Source: Apostichopus japonicus
Taxonomy: Eukaryota; Echinodermata; Holothuroidea; Aspidochirotida; Stichopodidae
Direction: 5' to 3'
Assembly: GCF_037975245.1 (NCBI RefSeq)
Contig: NC_092562.1
Coordinates: 9,527,001 to 9,591,000 of the forward strand
DNA: 64,000 bases
Part shown: piece after piece, positions 22,514 to 35,210 of the stretch
Layout: each line of letters begins with the position of its first letter
How positions within the stretch are numbered: the stretch's first letter is position 1
Program-made: the position numbers and the translations under genes
Notes under the pieces: model-generated
What the model saw: only the letters and a program-made list of their open reading frames with translations
Told to the model about the DNA's origin: nothing
Databases searched by the model: none

Positions 22514-23304
22514 GTAAGTTTAACTTTTCTTTTATATCAGTAGTTGCCAACTTAAATTGCAAACTGATATTGTTCCTTGAAAGAGACCCCATATCTGCTT
22601 CCAGTGATTTCAGTCCCTCTTCAAAATCGGTAATACCCAGATTGTAAACTAGCCAATACATCTTGACTGTTAAAGGTCAATAATGAAAATTCGTTTTGGC
22701 AAAGATTTAAGACGAACCATCACAAAATTGGTAAGACTGTAACTACTTGTACCAGCAAATGTAATTCTTGTGCACCCATTTGTATCTATTGTAGATGTCA
22801 TGTGGCCTCCCAAAGAAACTACACATCATTTAGAACTCAGTGGCAAGATTAGTTTCACTCAGACCAGATCTTCAACAAATTATGCTACTCCAATCCTTTG
22901 CAAGTTGCACTTGCTGTCTGTTGAGTCTGACATCAATTTCAAAATTCTACTCCTATCATTCAAATGCATCCATTCTTTTGCTCCCACCTGGGTACACCCC
23001 TGCTTGCCGACTGCAAGCTAGTTCTAAAGTTGTACTTGCTCCCTACTTCTTTAGCCACAAAGCTTTCTAGTGGTCATGCTTTTCTGTCTTTATCTGGAAT
23101 AGTCTTTCGCCCTCAGATAAAGAAGCTGAATCTGCATCTAGCTTTCTAGATTCTGTATCTAGTATTACATAAGTACTTCTACTTGTACTCATATGAAGGA
23201 TACTTCTAGTTATACTAAGGTTACTTCTTCTTGTACTCAAACTCATACTATTGCTGCTTGAGTACTGATACTTATACTCATACTAAGGGTACTTATATGT
23301 ACGT

Positions 23305-24393
<1,089 letters not shown>

Positions 24394-26009
24394 ATGTACG
24401 TGCTCATACTACTTGGTTACTTTTACTTGTACTAGGATACTCATGCTGAGGGTGTTTCTACGTGTACTCATAGTCATACTAAGGATACTTCTACGTTACT
24501 CATACTAATCTCATACTAAAGGTACTTCTATTTGTACTTAATTTCATACTAAGGGTACATCTGCTTGTACTCAATCGCATACTTAGGGTACTTTTACTTG
24601 TACTCACACCAAGGGTACTTCTACTTTTACACAATCTCTTACTAAGGGTAGTTTCTACTTGTACACAATCTCATACTAAGGGTACTTCTACTGTAGTCAA
24701 TCGCATACTAAGGGTACATCTACTTGTACTCATACCAAGTGTAGCTTCTACTTTTACTCAATCTCATACTAAGGGTACTTCAACTTGTTCTCATACTAAG
24801 AGTACTTTTGGGGCCAAATACTGGTGACAGTGTTATGAAGTTTGGGATTTAAAAACTGAACAATGGCTTGTAAACGCATGCAATCTTTGGCTTCCAGCTT
24901 CATAACATTGTTTTGTTGTTGTTTTTCGTGTAACTTGAATAAGTTCATTGTGCAAAAAGTTGTGATGCCAGATATGGATTATAATCAAAACATTATTGCT
25001 CTTGTTTTCTTTTAAAGATCTAGAATGATTATATTACCTTGGGAATGAATTCATATGTGTGATGGGATGTTATTGTATGTTTCATGATCAGGTGACTTCA
25101 ACATTAAAGCGTGATTTCAATTGTGGAAGTGGTCATTGATGCATCGATTGGAAATAAGACCATGATTGTGTATGGGTGACATTAGAAATTATTACCCAGC
25201 ATACTTTATGTCCATATCAAATGAGTAAATCTGAAATGTTTTTTCTCAATTGTTATCAAATTCTTCCCCAATATTTCCCTTTTTTTCAAAAAAGGGATAT
25301 AATGATATAAAAATCCTTATGAACTTGACATTCAAAGATCCTCACATTGTTTTCTGGATATGTCAAACCTTTCACACAAATAAGGAGCTTACATGTTATA
25401 TTTTTATATACAGTATTTCATGTAATTTTAACCTTTAATTTTGATGCGTTCTGATTTTATGGAAAGAATTTGTTCAAACAATTTTTTAAACTCTTGTTTT
25501 GACCTTTGATTGTGAAGGAATCTAACTTCACCTAAGGGATTGTTATTTGTTCAAACTTTCCATGAATTTTCTTTATTCATAGTACAATGCATTCACAGTT
25601 TGAGAAGAAAATTGCAGAAAAAATGAGGACCAACAACAGCATGTTTATCCCGCATGTGCGTGTGTGATATGCCACCTGTTTGCTTGAAGCTTACTTTGGA
25701 TACAAAAGGAACAAACCTCAAATGTTTATCTCAAAACTGACATGTAGAAATTGGATGCAAGATTTCCAGGATAATTGGTGTTATTTCTCATTTACATGTC
25801 AAAAGCAAGGCTACCTCTTGCCACTTTGGATAATTGTGTAGTTGATTAAAAAAAGCCTCTTGGCAGAAAACGTATGAAATTTGTAATTCAAATTACTAGA
25901 ATATATCAAGGGTCATTTGGGGTTGTTCAATCGGGATGTACAGATTCTACCCAACTAGGCAGATTGAGATAACTTGGGCAACTTTTTTCCTTCTAATTTT
26001 AACCTCCAG

Positions 26010-26354
26010 CTTTGTTCAGTTCAACGGCCCCAACGTCTGCACTTCGGTAAGCTGGCGGCAAGAGCTCTGCAGGTCGAGTGGAAATTTATGTTAATGGTCA
26101 GTGGGGTACAGTGTGCGATGATGGTTGGGATATAAGTCAGGCAACAGTCGTCTGTCGCCATCTTGGATTCCAAAGAGCCACTGCAGCCCTGGCATATGCA
26201 GCCTTTGGCGAAGGCACAGGCCCCATACAGTCTGATCACACAAATTGCATTGGCAATGAAACTGACTTCTTGCAATGCCAGTTCCAGTCTGAGGGTTTCT
26301 GCGGTCATTTCGAAGATGCCAGTGTAGTCTGTTATAATCCTGAAAAAGGCTCAG
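26010..26354 (+). pseudogene. SRCR exon of locus B with a nonsense codon
   Basis: 345-bp phase 1-1 exon: acceptor 'aacctccag' ending at 26009, donor TCAG|GTAAGT at 26355. After a short Ser/Thr/Pro lead (SSTAPTSALR) the frame meets TAA at 26048-26050, where related exons have a Leu codon (RLAGG); one base change, TTA to TAA, would explain it. The rest is intact: [79 protein letters not shown]. All six cysteines remain. If included, the product would end after one SRCR domain. An alternative acceptor at 26019 changes the phase and does not rescue the frame. Confidence 0.75.
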
Positions 26355-26886
26355 GTAAGTAGAAGGAGATGTGTTGTATTTGTCCCAGGCCACTGCTGAA
26401 AACAATGTAAAAGAAATATCAACATGTGAAAATGACAGCTCTGATAGTTCCATTGCTCCTTAGCAATTAAAAAAGATAGAAACAACATCAGAAAAGACCA
26501 GGGTGGTGCAGTAGTTTTACCAATGTCACTCTCCCGCCCCCGTCCCCGCAACTGTATATATACCTGACAGCAGAATGTCCCTTGTCTGCTGACAGTTGCT
26601 TGATTGCTCAGACATGGTTACAGACAATCACCAGCAATGACACTTCATATTTAGGAAATGGTTTTCATTACAAAATTTTATTTCAATTAGATGCTTGGAA
26701 ATGCTGCCCATTTTTAAACAGCCGTATGTGAAAAAATAAGTGTGCCTGACGTACAGCAACTTTTGGTGTTAGTAGACCACTATGATATTTCCAGTACTGT
26801 GTGTGCTGACTTTGCTTAGTAATTACAATAGAAACCAAGATAAAGAAGTTAGGATTCCCCAATTGGTTATCATGTTTATTGCAGCA

Positions 26887-26926
26887 TGTGGTTAGGGAAC
26901 TGGCGAAATCCATCTGGATGATGTTA
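26887..26926 (+). pseudogene. SRCR exon fragment
   Basis: About 40 bp matching the middle of array exons, encoding the equivalent of GTGEIHLDDV ('aactggcgaaatccatctgg', then 'atgatgtta'). Neither side continues as SRCR. It is probably the leftover of the exon belonging to the exonless unit at 27860-29189. Confidence 0.6.
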
Positions 26927-28529
26927 GTAGGCTATACTTTGTTAATGCTCTTCACAATATATAGGGCAGATACTAATACCCTAGCTTTGCTGTTTTACAG
27001 GGGTGGCCAACCCCACCCGCCCCTCGTTTCGCCCGCCCAGCCCTTTCGACCGATTTTACTGCCCTGCCCCTCTTTCAACTGCCCTTTGTACTTCCCTACT
27101 CACCAACCTCAAAGTAGCTCCATGCTTTGACCTTGCAGTGATTTTACCAACAACCAACTCTTCAAACGTCCCCTAACCTACACTGTGGACATCAAATTCC
27201 ACACAGCTCATTTTAATATTGCATACATAGGCTCATACAAACTTCAGTTTTAACTACACATGCGCAAATCCTCAAAATCTGATCCAACATTTATCCTTGG
27301 TGCTTTGAAGTGCAGTATTTGCAAAACAACTAGCTCCACGAAAATTACAGCAGACCTGTGTAAAAAAAATGTTTACGCAATGTCCATCAGAGATGTTAGC
27401 GTATTGGTACCTTGAGCATTTGTCGTCAAAATGTATGTGACAACAAGGTCAAACATTATGATATTTTATTGCACACATACAATAGCCTATAGCACACAAC
27501 TTTGCCCTGTACCTTGCGGTTGATTGTTATTATTTGTTAACATTCAAAATCATATGAAGGATTGGAGGAAATGTTGTTCCTTTTCAGAAGAAGTTGTCGT
27601 TTTCGAAAAGAAAGAAAAATTTTCATTCAAAAATTTGTATTTCTCCATAGGTCTAGTTATGAGTGTGTGTGTACTTGGGGTTTGTTTCGCAGATATAAAA
27701 GTTCGGAAGCTGGCTAAAACATTGCATCTCGGACGCAGAATCCTGCCCCGTAATAATGCTGCATATAGTAATGTGTAACAACCCTCCCCCTCCCACAGTT
27801 CTGAAATTAAAGAATACAATATATGGTGCACTGTTTTGATAATGCTAAATAAATCAGAGAGTTTGGTTTTTTCTTTCCTTCATGAGGGCCTGCAGGCCTA
27901 AATGTTAATCCATTGTCTAAAAATTCAATCAAAATATGTTCCTTTAAGTTCATATTAACAACAACGTATCGTTGGATGTCATTATAGCACCATTTGCTAT
28001 TGACAAATGTGTAACAAATCATGAGCAGGTCATTTTGAGGTCATCAAATGATTATGTTTTTCCTTTGAGTTTTGTGTTTCATCTGAGGAGCTGAGCTAAT
28101 ATTCTGTATGTTAGACTCAGTGGTCCATTCACCAAATTAGTTAATGAACCACAGCTGTTTTAAGGGTAAGGGTAGGTCCTACTGTTTATTCCTTGGATGT
28201 GGTAGCCTTTCGTCATTAGCTTACCTTAAAACATATATAAAGTAATGTGTAATCCCCTCCCCCAGCTACGAAATTATTCCCAAAACTTTAAAACCACTTA
28301 TCCATCTTATAACAATGAGCTGACTACCCAGGCATAACTAAACAGCTCCTGTTAGTTTCTGGAATTGTTAGTTTTCTCGCAAATGTTTCTTTCCTCACGT
28401 ATGATTTAGGAGAGGAGAGTAAAGTTTTTTAGGGGAGGAAACTAACATTTTAAGGGGAGGAATTCATCAAATGGGTCCGTAAACTAATGGTCCCCTAACT
28501 AAAACCTGCAATATCTGGTGAAGATGAAT

Positions 28530-28894
28530 AGACAAATGCATAGTGAAAGGTTAATATGTGAGAGGTGAGGATTTAAAGGTTAGTGACGGTCCCCGTACAA
28601 TAGATTGGAATGAGTTATTGGAATATATATGAAGGTGTTGAGGGTGACATTTCCTTTCTGGATGGTGACATCATGCAAGAGTTGGAGAGAGTAATCAGAA
28701 GTAAAGTTATTAGTGCTGTGAAAGGAATGTATGTGATCAATGAAACACGAGAGACTCGCCTAATCACTGGTCCAGACAATAAAAAACATCAGTATAATGC
28801 CAGAAAATCAGAAGATGGCAAGGTGCAGCAAGAAGCATCATACTTCAAGCCTCAAACATTTGTTAAATATGTCATATATGTCGTATGGACATGA
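28530..28894 (+). pseudogene. Decayed reading frame, unit copy c (best preserved)
   Basis: The longest surviving copy. Between about 28610 and 28894 one frame stays open for 94 codons, with GVEGDISFLDGDI, ELERVIRSKVISAVKGMYVI, NETRETRLITGPDN, QYNARKSEDGKVQQEASYFK and PQTFVKYVIY. Its upstream part (from 28530) contains the degenerate 'RLICE' start seen at 342. It has no start codon in good context and no splice evidence. The family is not recognised. Confidence 0.4.
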
Positions 28895-29189
28895 GCTTAC
28901 TCATGCATCACTTTAATTGTGTGTCTGTTTAAAGGGATGCTACTACCTGTTGTGTTATAAGGCAGATTAAACTTATGGATACTATGATGAAATATATATA
29001 TTAGCAACTAAATCAATTCACAGGTTTAATGTTTACGAGCTCTGTGAGTTAGTCTGTGTAAGTGACCAGCAAATTATTCAGAACAAGCTTAAGTTCTCAC
29101 ATTAAGCAAGTTGGTTAAAAGGTTTGCATTAGAAAGCAACGATAGACTAATATTGTAGCAAATCTTGATTTGTCATTATTTCTCTACAG

Positions 29190-29502
29190 AGGAACGTTCC
29201 ATTCGTCTTGCTGGAGGTAATGAGACAGCTGGACGTGTTGAGATCTACCTAAATGGAGAATGGGGCACTGTCTGTGATGATGCATGGGACATTAATGATG
29301 CTAATGTAGTATGCAATCAGTTAGGCTTCGCTGGGGCCCTTGATTATCGTGATAGTGCTGCGTTTGGTGAGGGAACAGGAGAAATCCATCTGGATGATGT
29401 TGGCTGCAATGGCGAGCTGTAATTATAATAGCATCGACAATTGTAATCATGCTGAAGATGCAAGTGTTATCTGTCAACTCACTCCAAAGGAACCTACACC
29501 AG
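29190..29502 (+). pseudogene. SRCR exon of locus B with 17-bp deletion
   Basis: Acceptor 'tctctacag' ends at 29189 and the donor CCAG|GTTGGT is at 29503. The exon is 313 bp where its siblings are 330. Relative to 31017-31346, 17 bases encoding the region between CNGE and the fourth Cys are missing, so the frame hits TAA at 29420-29422 right after DDVGCNGEL. The text before ([20 protein letters not shown] ... LGFAGALDYRDSAAFGEG) and, in another frame, after (IDNCNHAEDASVICQLT) is otherwise normal. Confidence 0.85.
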
Positions 29503-30049
29503 GTTGGTTATTTCATTCCTTCATGAGGGTCTGCTGGCCTAAATGTTAATGCATTGTTTAAAAATTCAATCAAAACATGCTCCTTTTAGTTCATATTAAG
29601 AACAGAGTATCCTTCGATGCCATTTAAGCACTATTTTCTTTGGAAAAATGTGTAACATATTGTAAGCATGTCATTTTGATGTCATCAAATGAATTTGTGT
29701 TACCTTTGAGTTTTGTGTTGCATCTGAGGAATTGACCGAATGATCTGTGTGTTAGACTAAGGAGTGCATTCACTTAAGATGATAAACCACAGCTGTTGAA
29801 AGGTTAATTTTCTCAAAATTAAAAGTGTTGTAATTAACAACACCTGTGCAGATAGAAGTGGTTTGTAATATTCTGCAATTTATGAAAGTTAATTTTGTGA
29901 CTCAAATTGTTCTTTAAGTTAGTTTGTCTGTCAGTCAGCTAGTCTCAGTTTCAGTGCAATATGTGTTGCACTGTTTTAATAATGCTGTATACATAAGAGT
30001 GTTGTGGGATATTTATTTGATGTCCTTGGGGGATCATTTGCCAAATACT

Positions 30050-30173
30050 TCATACTGATGAAGCCACTGGATCATACACGCTCAATTGTGACCATTTAAC
30101 ACACAACAGCTCTCGACGCAGTAAAGATACAAGGGTTGTTTTGCCGCCCTCACACTACTGTAACTACCACAAG
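30050..30173 (+). pseudogene. Fossil SRCR C-terminal half, array unit 1
   Basis: One of five homologous intronic segments. It encodes degenerate text resembling the last third of an SRCR domain (here broken; best read in the 37540 copy as LNCDHLTDHNCTHSTDSRVV). The donor is degraded (AAG|TATGG). Confidence 0.35.
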
Positions 30174-30359
30174 TATGGTAAGCTTTCTTCTTTAGCTTAC
30201 CTTAAAACATATAAAGTAATATGTAGTCCTGCCCACCCCCCAACCTGAACATTATTCCCAAAATCTAGAAAACACTTACTCATCTCATAACAAAAAGCTG
30301 ACTACACAGGTGTAACTAAACAAAAGTAAATCTGCAGTATCTGGTGAACATGAATAAAA

Positions 30360-30680
30360 GAAATGAAGGATGAAAGGTTAGTATGTGAGGGATGAGGATT
30401 AACGGTTAGTAATGGTCCCCATGCAATGGAATGGTATGAGTTATTGGAATGTAGGTGGTGAAATGTCATTTATTTTCCGGATGGTAAACTCAAGGAAGTG
30501 TTGGAATGAGTAGTCAGTAGAAAAGTGAATGGTGCTGTGTAAGGAATTTATGTGATAAATAAAACATGAGATACTCCTCATCACTGGTCCAGACAAAGAA
30601 AACCATCAATATAATGCCACCAGATCAGAAGATGGCAAGGGGGTCCAGCAAAAACCATCATTCTTCAAGCCTCAATCATT
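30360..30680 (+). pseudogene. Decayed reading frame, unit copy d
   Basis: Homologous to 28530-28894, with frameshifts and stops. The 'gccaccagatcagaagatgg' block is recognisable near 30617. No function can be assigned. Confidence 0.35.
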
Positions 30681-31016
30681 TGTCATATATCATATATGTC
30701 GTATGAACATGAGCTTACTCATGACTCACTTTAATAGTTAGTCTGTTTAAAGGGATGCTACTACATGTTGTAATAGAAGGCGAATTAAACTTATGGATAC
30801 TATGATGAAATATATATTAGCAACTAAATCAATGCACAGGTTTTGTGTTGACGAGCTCTGCGAGTTAGTCTGTGTAAGCATGGTGTAAGTGACCAGCAAA
30901 TTATTCAGAACAAGTTTAAGTTCTCACATTAAGGAAATTGGCTAATAGGTTAGCATTAGAAAGCAAACATAGGCTATTATTGTAGCAAATCTTGATTGTT
31001 CATTATTTCTCCACAG

Positions 31017-31346
31017 AGGAAGGTTCCATTCGTCTTGCTGGAGGTAATGAGACAGCTGGACGTGTTGAGATCTACTTAAATGGAGAATGGGGCACTGTCT
31101 GTGATGATGAATGGGACATTCATGATGCTCATGTTGTTTGCAATGAGTTAGGATTCCCTGGGGCATTAGGTTATCGTACTGGTGCATCATTTGGTGAGGG
31201 AACAGGAGAAATCTATCTGGATGATGTTGGATGCGATGGCGAAGAAACTGAATTGTTGAGCTGTTATTATAATAGCATTGACAATTGTAATCATGGTGAA
31301 GATGCTGGTGTCATCTGTGAACTCATTTTAAACGAAACTACACCAG
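31017..31346 (+). CDS. SRCR domain exon, array unit 2
   Basis: 330-bp phase 1-1 exon with acceptor 'ctccacag' ending at 31016 and donor CCAG|GTTTGA at 31347. It encodes [93 protein letters not shown] and the linker ELILNETTPG. It is intact, with all six group A cysteines. Before FGEG it belongs to the GYR class shared with the locus A exon at 1078. It lies within damaged locus B, so its expression is uncertain. Confidence 0.85.
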
Positions 31347-31896
31347 GTTTGATATTTTATTTCTTCTTGAGGGCCTGCTGGCCTACATGTTAATGCATTG
31401 TTTAAAAATTCAACCAAAACATGGTCTTTTAAGTTCATATTAACAACAGAGCATCCGTGGATGATATGTAACACCATTTTTTCTTGAACAATTTGTAACA
31501 TATTATAAACATGTCATTTTGATGTCATCAAGTTATTATGTTTTACCTTTGAGTTTTGTGTTACATCCAAGAGACTGACCTATTGATGTGTGTGTTAGAC
31601 TTAGTAATGCATTCACTTAAGTTGAGGAACCACAGTTGTTGAATGGTTCATTTTCTCAAAATTAGAAGTGTTATAGTTAACACCACCTGGGCAGATAGAA
31701 GTAGTTTGTAATATTCTGCAATTTATGAAAGTTAATTTTGTGACTCAAGTTATTCTTTAAGTTAGTTTTGTTTGTCAGTCAGCTATTCTCAGTTTCAGTG
31801 CAATATGTGTTGCACTGTTTTAATAATACTGAATACATAAGAGTGTTGCGGGATATTTATTTGGTGTCCCTGGGGTCTCCTTTACCCAATACTTTA

Positions 31897-32016
31897 TACT
31901 GATGAAGCCATTGGATCATACAAACTCAACTGTGACCATTTAACGGATCACAACTGTGCACACAGTACAGATTCAAGGGTTGTTTTGCTTCCCTCACACT
32001 ACTGTAACTCCCACAG
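31897..32016 (+). pseudogene. Fossil SRCR C-terminal half, array unit 2
   Basis: In one frame: ATDEA/AIGSYKLNCDH-like text, then DHNCAHSTDSRVV. The spacing of the two Cys and the His before Asp match the NC-H-ED-V-C end of SRCR domains. The final Cys is Leu, and the upstream half of the domain is absent. Confidence 0.4.
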
Positions 32017-32204
32017 ATATGGTTACCTTTCTTCTTTTGCTTACCGTAAAACATATATAGTAACGTGTAACCCTGATCCCCCGCTCCCCAGCACTTTGTA
32101 CTTATTCCCATAACACAAAACCTATCTTTCAACAAAGAACTGACTACCCAGGTGTAACTAAACTTAAGTAAATCTGCAGTATCTGGTAAACATGAATAAA
32201 AGAA

Positions 32205-32520
32205 ATGGAGGATGAAAGGTAAGTATGTGAGAGATGAGGACTAACTGTTAGTAATGGTCCCCATACAATGGAATGGAATAAGTTATTGAAATGTAGGTGG
32301 TGAGGGTGACATTTCATTTCCGGATTATGAAATCAAGGAAGTGTTGGAGTGAGTAATCAGTAGTAAAGTTTATGGTGCTGTGAAAGAATTTATGTGATCA
32401 ATGGAACATGAGAGAATCGCCTCATCACTGGCCCAGACAAAGAAACCCATCAATATAATGCCACCAGATCAGAGGATGGCAAGGTGCAGCAAGAACAACA
32501 TTCTTCAAGCCTCAAACATT
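32205..32520 (+). pseudogene. Decayed reading frame, unit copy e
   Basis: Homologous to 28530-28894, interrupted. It retains the GPDKE and NATRSEDGKVQQ-like blocks near 32430-32490. Confidence 0.35.
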
Positions 32521-32846
32521 TGTCATATTGACAAATATGTCATATGATCAAGAGCTTACTCATGCATCACTTTAATAGTTTGTATGTTTAAAGGGATGCT
32601 ACTACCTGTTGTGTTATAAGGCAGATTAAATTTATGGATAATATGATGAAATATATATGAGCAACTTAATCAATTCACAGGTTTAATGTTAACGAGCTTC
32701 GCGAGTTAGTCTGTATAAGTGACCAGCAAATTATTCAGAACAAGTTTAAGTTCTCACATTAAGGAAGTTGGTCAATAGGTTTGCATTAGAAAGCAAAGAT
32801 ATACTATTATTGTAGTAAATCTTGATTGTTCATTATGTTTCTACAG

Positions 32847-33176
32847 AGGAAGGTTCCATTCGTCTTGCTGGAGGCATCGAGACAGCTGGACGTGTTGAGA
32901 TCTTCCTAAATAGAGAATGGGGCACTGTCTGTGATGATGCATGGGACATTAATGATGCTAAAGTTGTTTGCAATCAGTTAGGCTTTGCTCGGGCCCTTGA
33001 GTCTAGTGGAAGTGCTGCGTTTGGTGAGGGAACAGGAAAAATTCATCTGGATGATGTTGGATGCGGTGGCGAAGAGACTGAATTGTTGAGCTGTTATTAT
33101 AATAGCTTCGACAATTGTAATCATGGTGAAGATGCAAGTGTTATCTGTCAACTCACTTCAGACGAACCTACGCCAG
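32847..33176 (+). CDS. SRCR domain exon, array unit 3
   Basis: 330-bp phase 1-1 exon with acceptor 'ttctacag' ending at 32846 and donor CCAG|GTTTTT at 33177, weaker than its siblings at +5. It encodes [93 protein letters not shown] and the linker QLTSDEPTPG. All six cysteines are present. Asn-Gly of the NGEW motif is Asn-Arg here. A TTAA transposon sits 61 bp after its donor. Confidence 0.85.
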
Positions 33177-33554
33177 GTTTTTCTTTATTATTGATTCACG
33201 GGGGGTCTTCAGGGCTAAATGTTATCCATCCTTTTAAAGAGGTCATGACACGGTCATATGTCGATCATTGAAATGAAATATCTGGACAATTTGATAGACA
33301 AATATATAACTTTTTTGTTAAAAAAAAAACGTTATTTTCGTGTAGAAAATATCAAATGAAATAACGAACTATGACGCATTCTGAACCCGGAAGTGAGAAA
33401 AACAAATTTTGCAGCGATTAGCCTCGTGACGTCATTGCATGAACGACGCTACGCTGATATCATTGTGTACTGTGTGTTTCACTGTGTAGTGTGTGTTAAC
33501 GCGTTTTCATCGACTTGAAATCAATTACATAATGAAGCACAAAATTGATCTGAA

Positions 33555-33788
33555 ATGTCTCAAAGTTCCGACGATAATTCAGAGGAAATAGAATTGCGCA
33601 TGGGTTGCTCTTCGTCGAGTTTTTGATGAAAGCGAAAATAGCGATGATGAAGAAGAAGAAGCATTTGGTTTGCAATCATACTAATTCGAGCCAGTGGCAG
33701 TTGCGAGAGCTGGTGCAGAAGGAGATTTGGGAGACTAAGCTCCGGCAGTTCCTGACGTTGATAGGCTCCAAATTGACGTAAATGAAGG
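33555..33788 (+). pseudogene. Captured P2RX7_C-like gene, first exon, decayed
   Basis: From ATG 33555 the text reads MSQSSDDNSEEIELRMG, and after a frameshift VFDESENSDDEEEEAFGLQS, then Y-stop-FEPVAVARAGAEG. A Ser/Asp/Glu-rich start followed by a PYxFEP-like motif is the usual N-terminus of stand-alone P2X7 ballast-domain proteins. Two in-frame stops and one frameshift break it. A GTCAGT donor follows at 33789. The function of the parent protein is not established here; the domain binds zinc and guanine nucleotide in P2X7 receptors. Confidence 0.55.
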
Positions 33789-34559
33789 GTCAGTACATGA
33801 TTTAATGTATTTTGTTTAAATGTTTCACATTTATATGTTTCTTATGAAAAAAGATAACCTATTATCGAGTCGTTACGTTCATTTCGCCCAACTACTACAT
33901 CTAGTAATGCAACTACCGTACAACTACAAGTTCTGTTTGATGTAGCTTAGGGCATATTCAATGAAATTATGATAGGACAAAGCAGTATCATTTTGATAGG
34001 AAATAAACGGATACGAAAATTAGTTCAGGTAAAATATAACAAGTAATTTGACAATGCAAAATTATTTAATCTAACAGTAGGCCTAGGCTAGGCTCATACT
34101 AGAAATTTCTGCACTCAATATTTTCTACATCATCTGTTTACTTTGCGCCTACCATTCCCAGCAGAAAATAGGAATACTGAATTTACTACGTCTTTGAAAA
34201 AATGACTTTCAGTTCTTTCCCAATCGAAGGCCTACATTTTGTATGGGATTGTGGTACAAACCGATAAACATATTACATAGTGTCAATTATTGTCTATCCC
34301 TAACCAGTCTTTCAAAACTTGTTGAAGCAGTTACAAAATGGTCTCATATCTGGTGTCATGTGAACTAAATGAAAGCCATTTTTTCTACTAAACTAAACTG
34401 AACTATGATTTGGTGTAAAAAATATGTGAAGACAACATTTTAGCAGGATTTACAGAATCTACAATTGCCAGATATATGTCTGTAAATCAGATTGGAAATA
34501 ATTTGTTTCATAATTATTTCAAATTTGTAATGTAATATGAAAAAATGGTGAATACCATC

Positions 34560-34765
34560 AAACTATTAGGCCCATAAAGCCGGTGCTATTCCCTGGTTTC
34601 AATGACGCAAGTGATATAATGTTGTTTGTGCAAGGAAAGAACACAGATGACTCAGACAATGAAGTAAACTCAGAGCCTCTTGCTTGCAAGACCGACTCAT
34701 CAACTGAATACAGTACCTACCTTTACCTGGAAAAGGGAATAGCATTTGCATACATGTAAGTGCAG
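34560..34765 (+). other. Possible middle segment of the captured gene
   Basis: An open stretch includes the acidic DDSDNEVNSEPLACKTDSS followed by a Tyr-rich part and ends near a GTAAGT-like donor (34756). It lacks the Cys-Cys motifs expected for the core of the ballast domain, so assignment to the captured gene is tentative. Confidence 0.3.
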
Positions 34766-35049
34766 AGAAAATGGGTCATTTCCCCACTCTTCAGTGTCTG
34801 CACCTTTGTGGGGGAGTATTTGAAAAACTGTAAACAGAAGTTAGAAATAAATCCTGTAAAAAATTAAACACTTATTTTTGAGTTAGTGGATAAATTTTTT
34901 TCACAATGTATTGTTTTGCTTCCGAATCTTATATGCAGATTTCGGTTCGTTGCCTATTGGAAACATTCAATTCAATGGGCTTGATTCACTGTTTTGTTAT
35001 GATGCATTTTCTTATATTTTATTATTTCCTTTTTTTTTTTTTCTGACAG

Positions 35050-35210
35050 GCGTTACAGATATGTTGCTTACAGGCAACTAGTCAGGTGTTGTTGGGGGTA
35101 TCTTGGCAAAAAACACTAGAGTGACCATTCCTGCTTGTGCAGTTACAAAGATTAGGGAGTGCTTCCCTTCAGCTGAGTATGTGGGGTTCCAGCACCCAGA
35201 ACTGGACTAA
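35050..35210 (+). pseudogene. Captured P2RX7_C-like gene, last exon
   Basis: After a long pyrimidine tract and acceptor 'ttctgacag' (35041-35049) the text reads RYRYVAYRQLVRCCWGYLG, then after a one-base shift in an A-run VTIPACAVTKIRECFPS and EYVGFQHPELD, stop at 35208-35210. The R-YxAYRQ-VRWCWG-LG and VxIPxC-V-KIR--FPS motifs are the hallmark of the C-terminus of P2RX7_C (ballast) domains. The Trp of VRWCWG is Cys here. The frameshift shows it is no longer functional. Confidence 0.75.

Larger units (their letters stand above)
26355..29189 (+). other. Intron of locus B upstream of the 1.83-kb array
   Basis: It contains an isolated SRCR exon fragment (26887-26926), a hAT-like terminus CAGGGGTGGCCAAC at 26998 followed by C-rich DNA, unassigned AT-rich sequence, and from about 27860 the downstream part of an array unit without its SRCR exon. 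A decayed reading frame lies at 28530-28894. The acceptor is 'tctctacag' (29181-29189). Confidence 0.55.

Noticed and set aside
26998-27190. Complete hAT element starting CAGGGGTGGCCAAC
   Set aside because: No matching right terminus or 8-bp duplication was found downstream.
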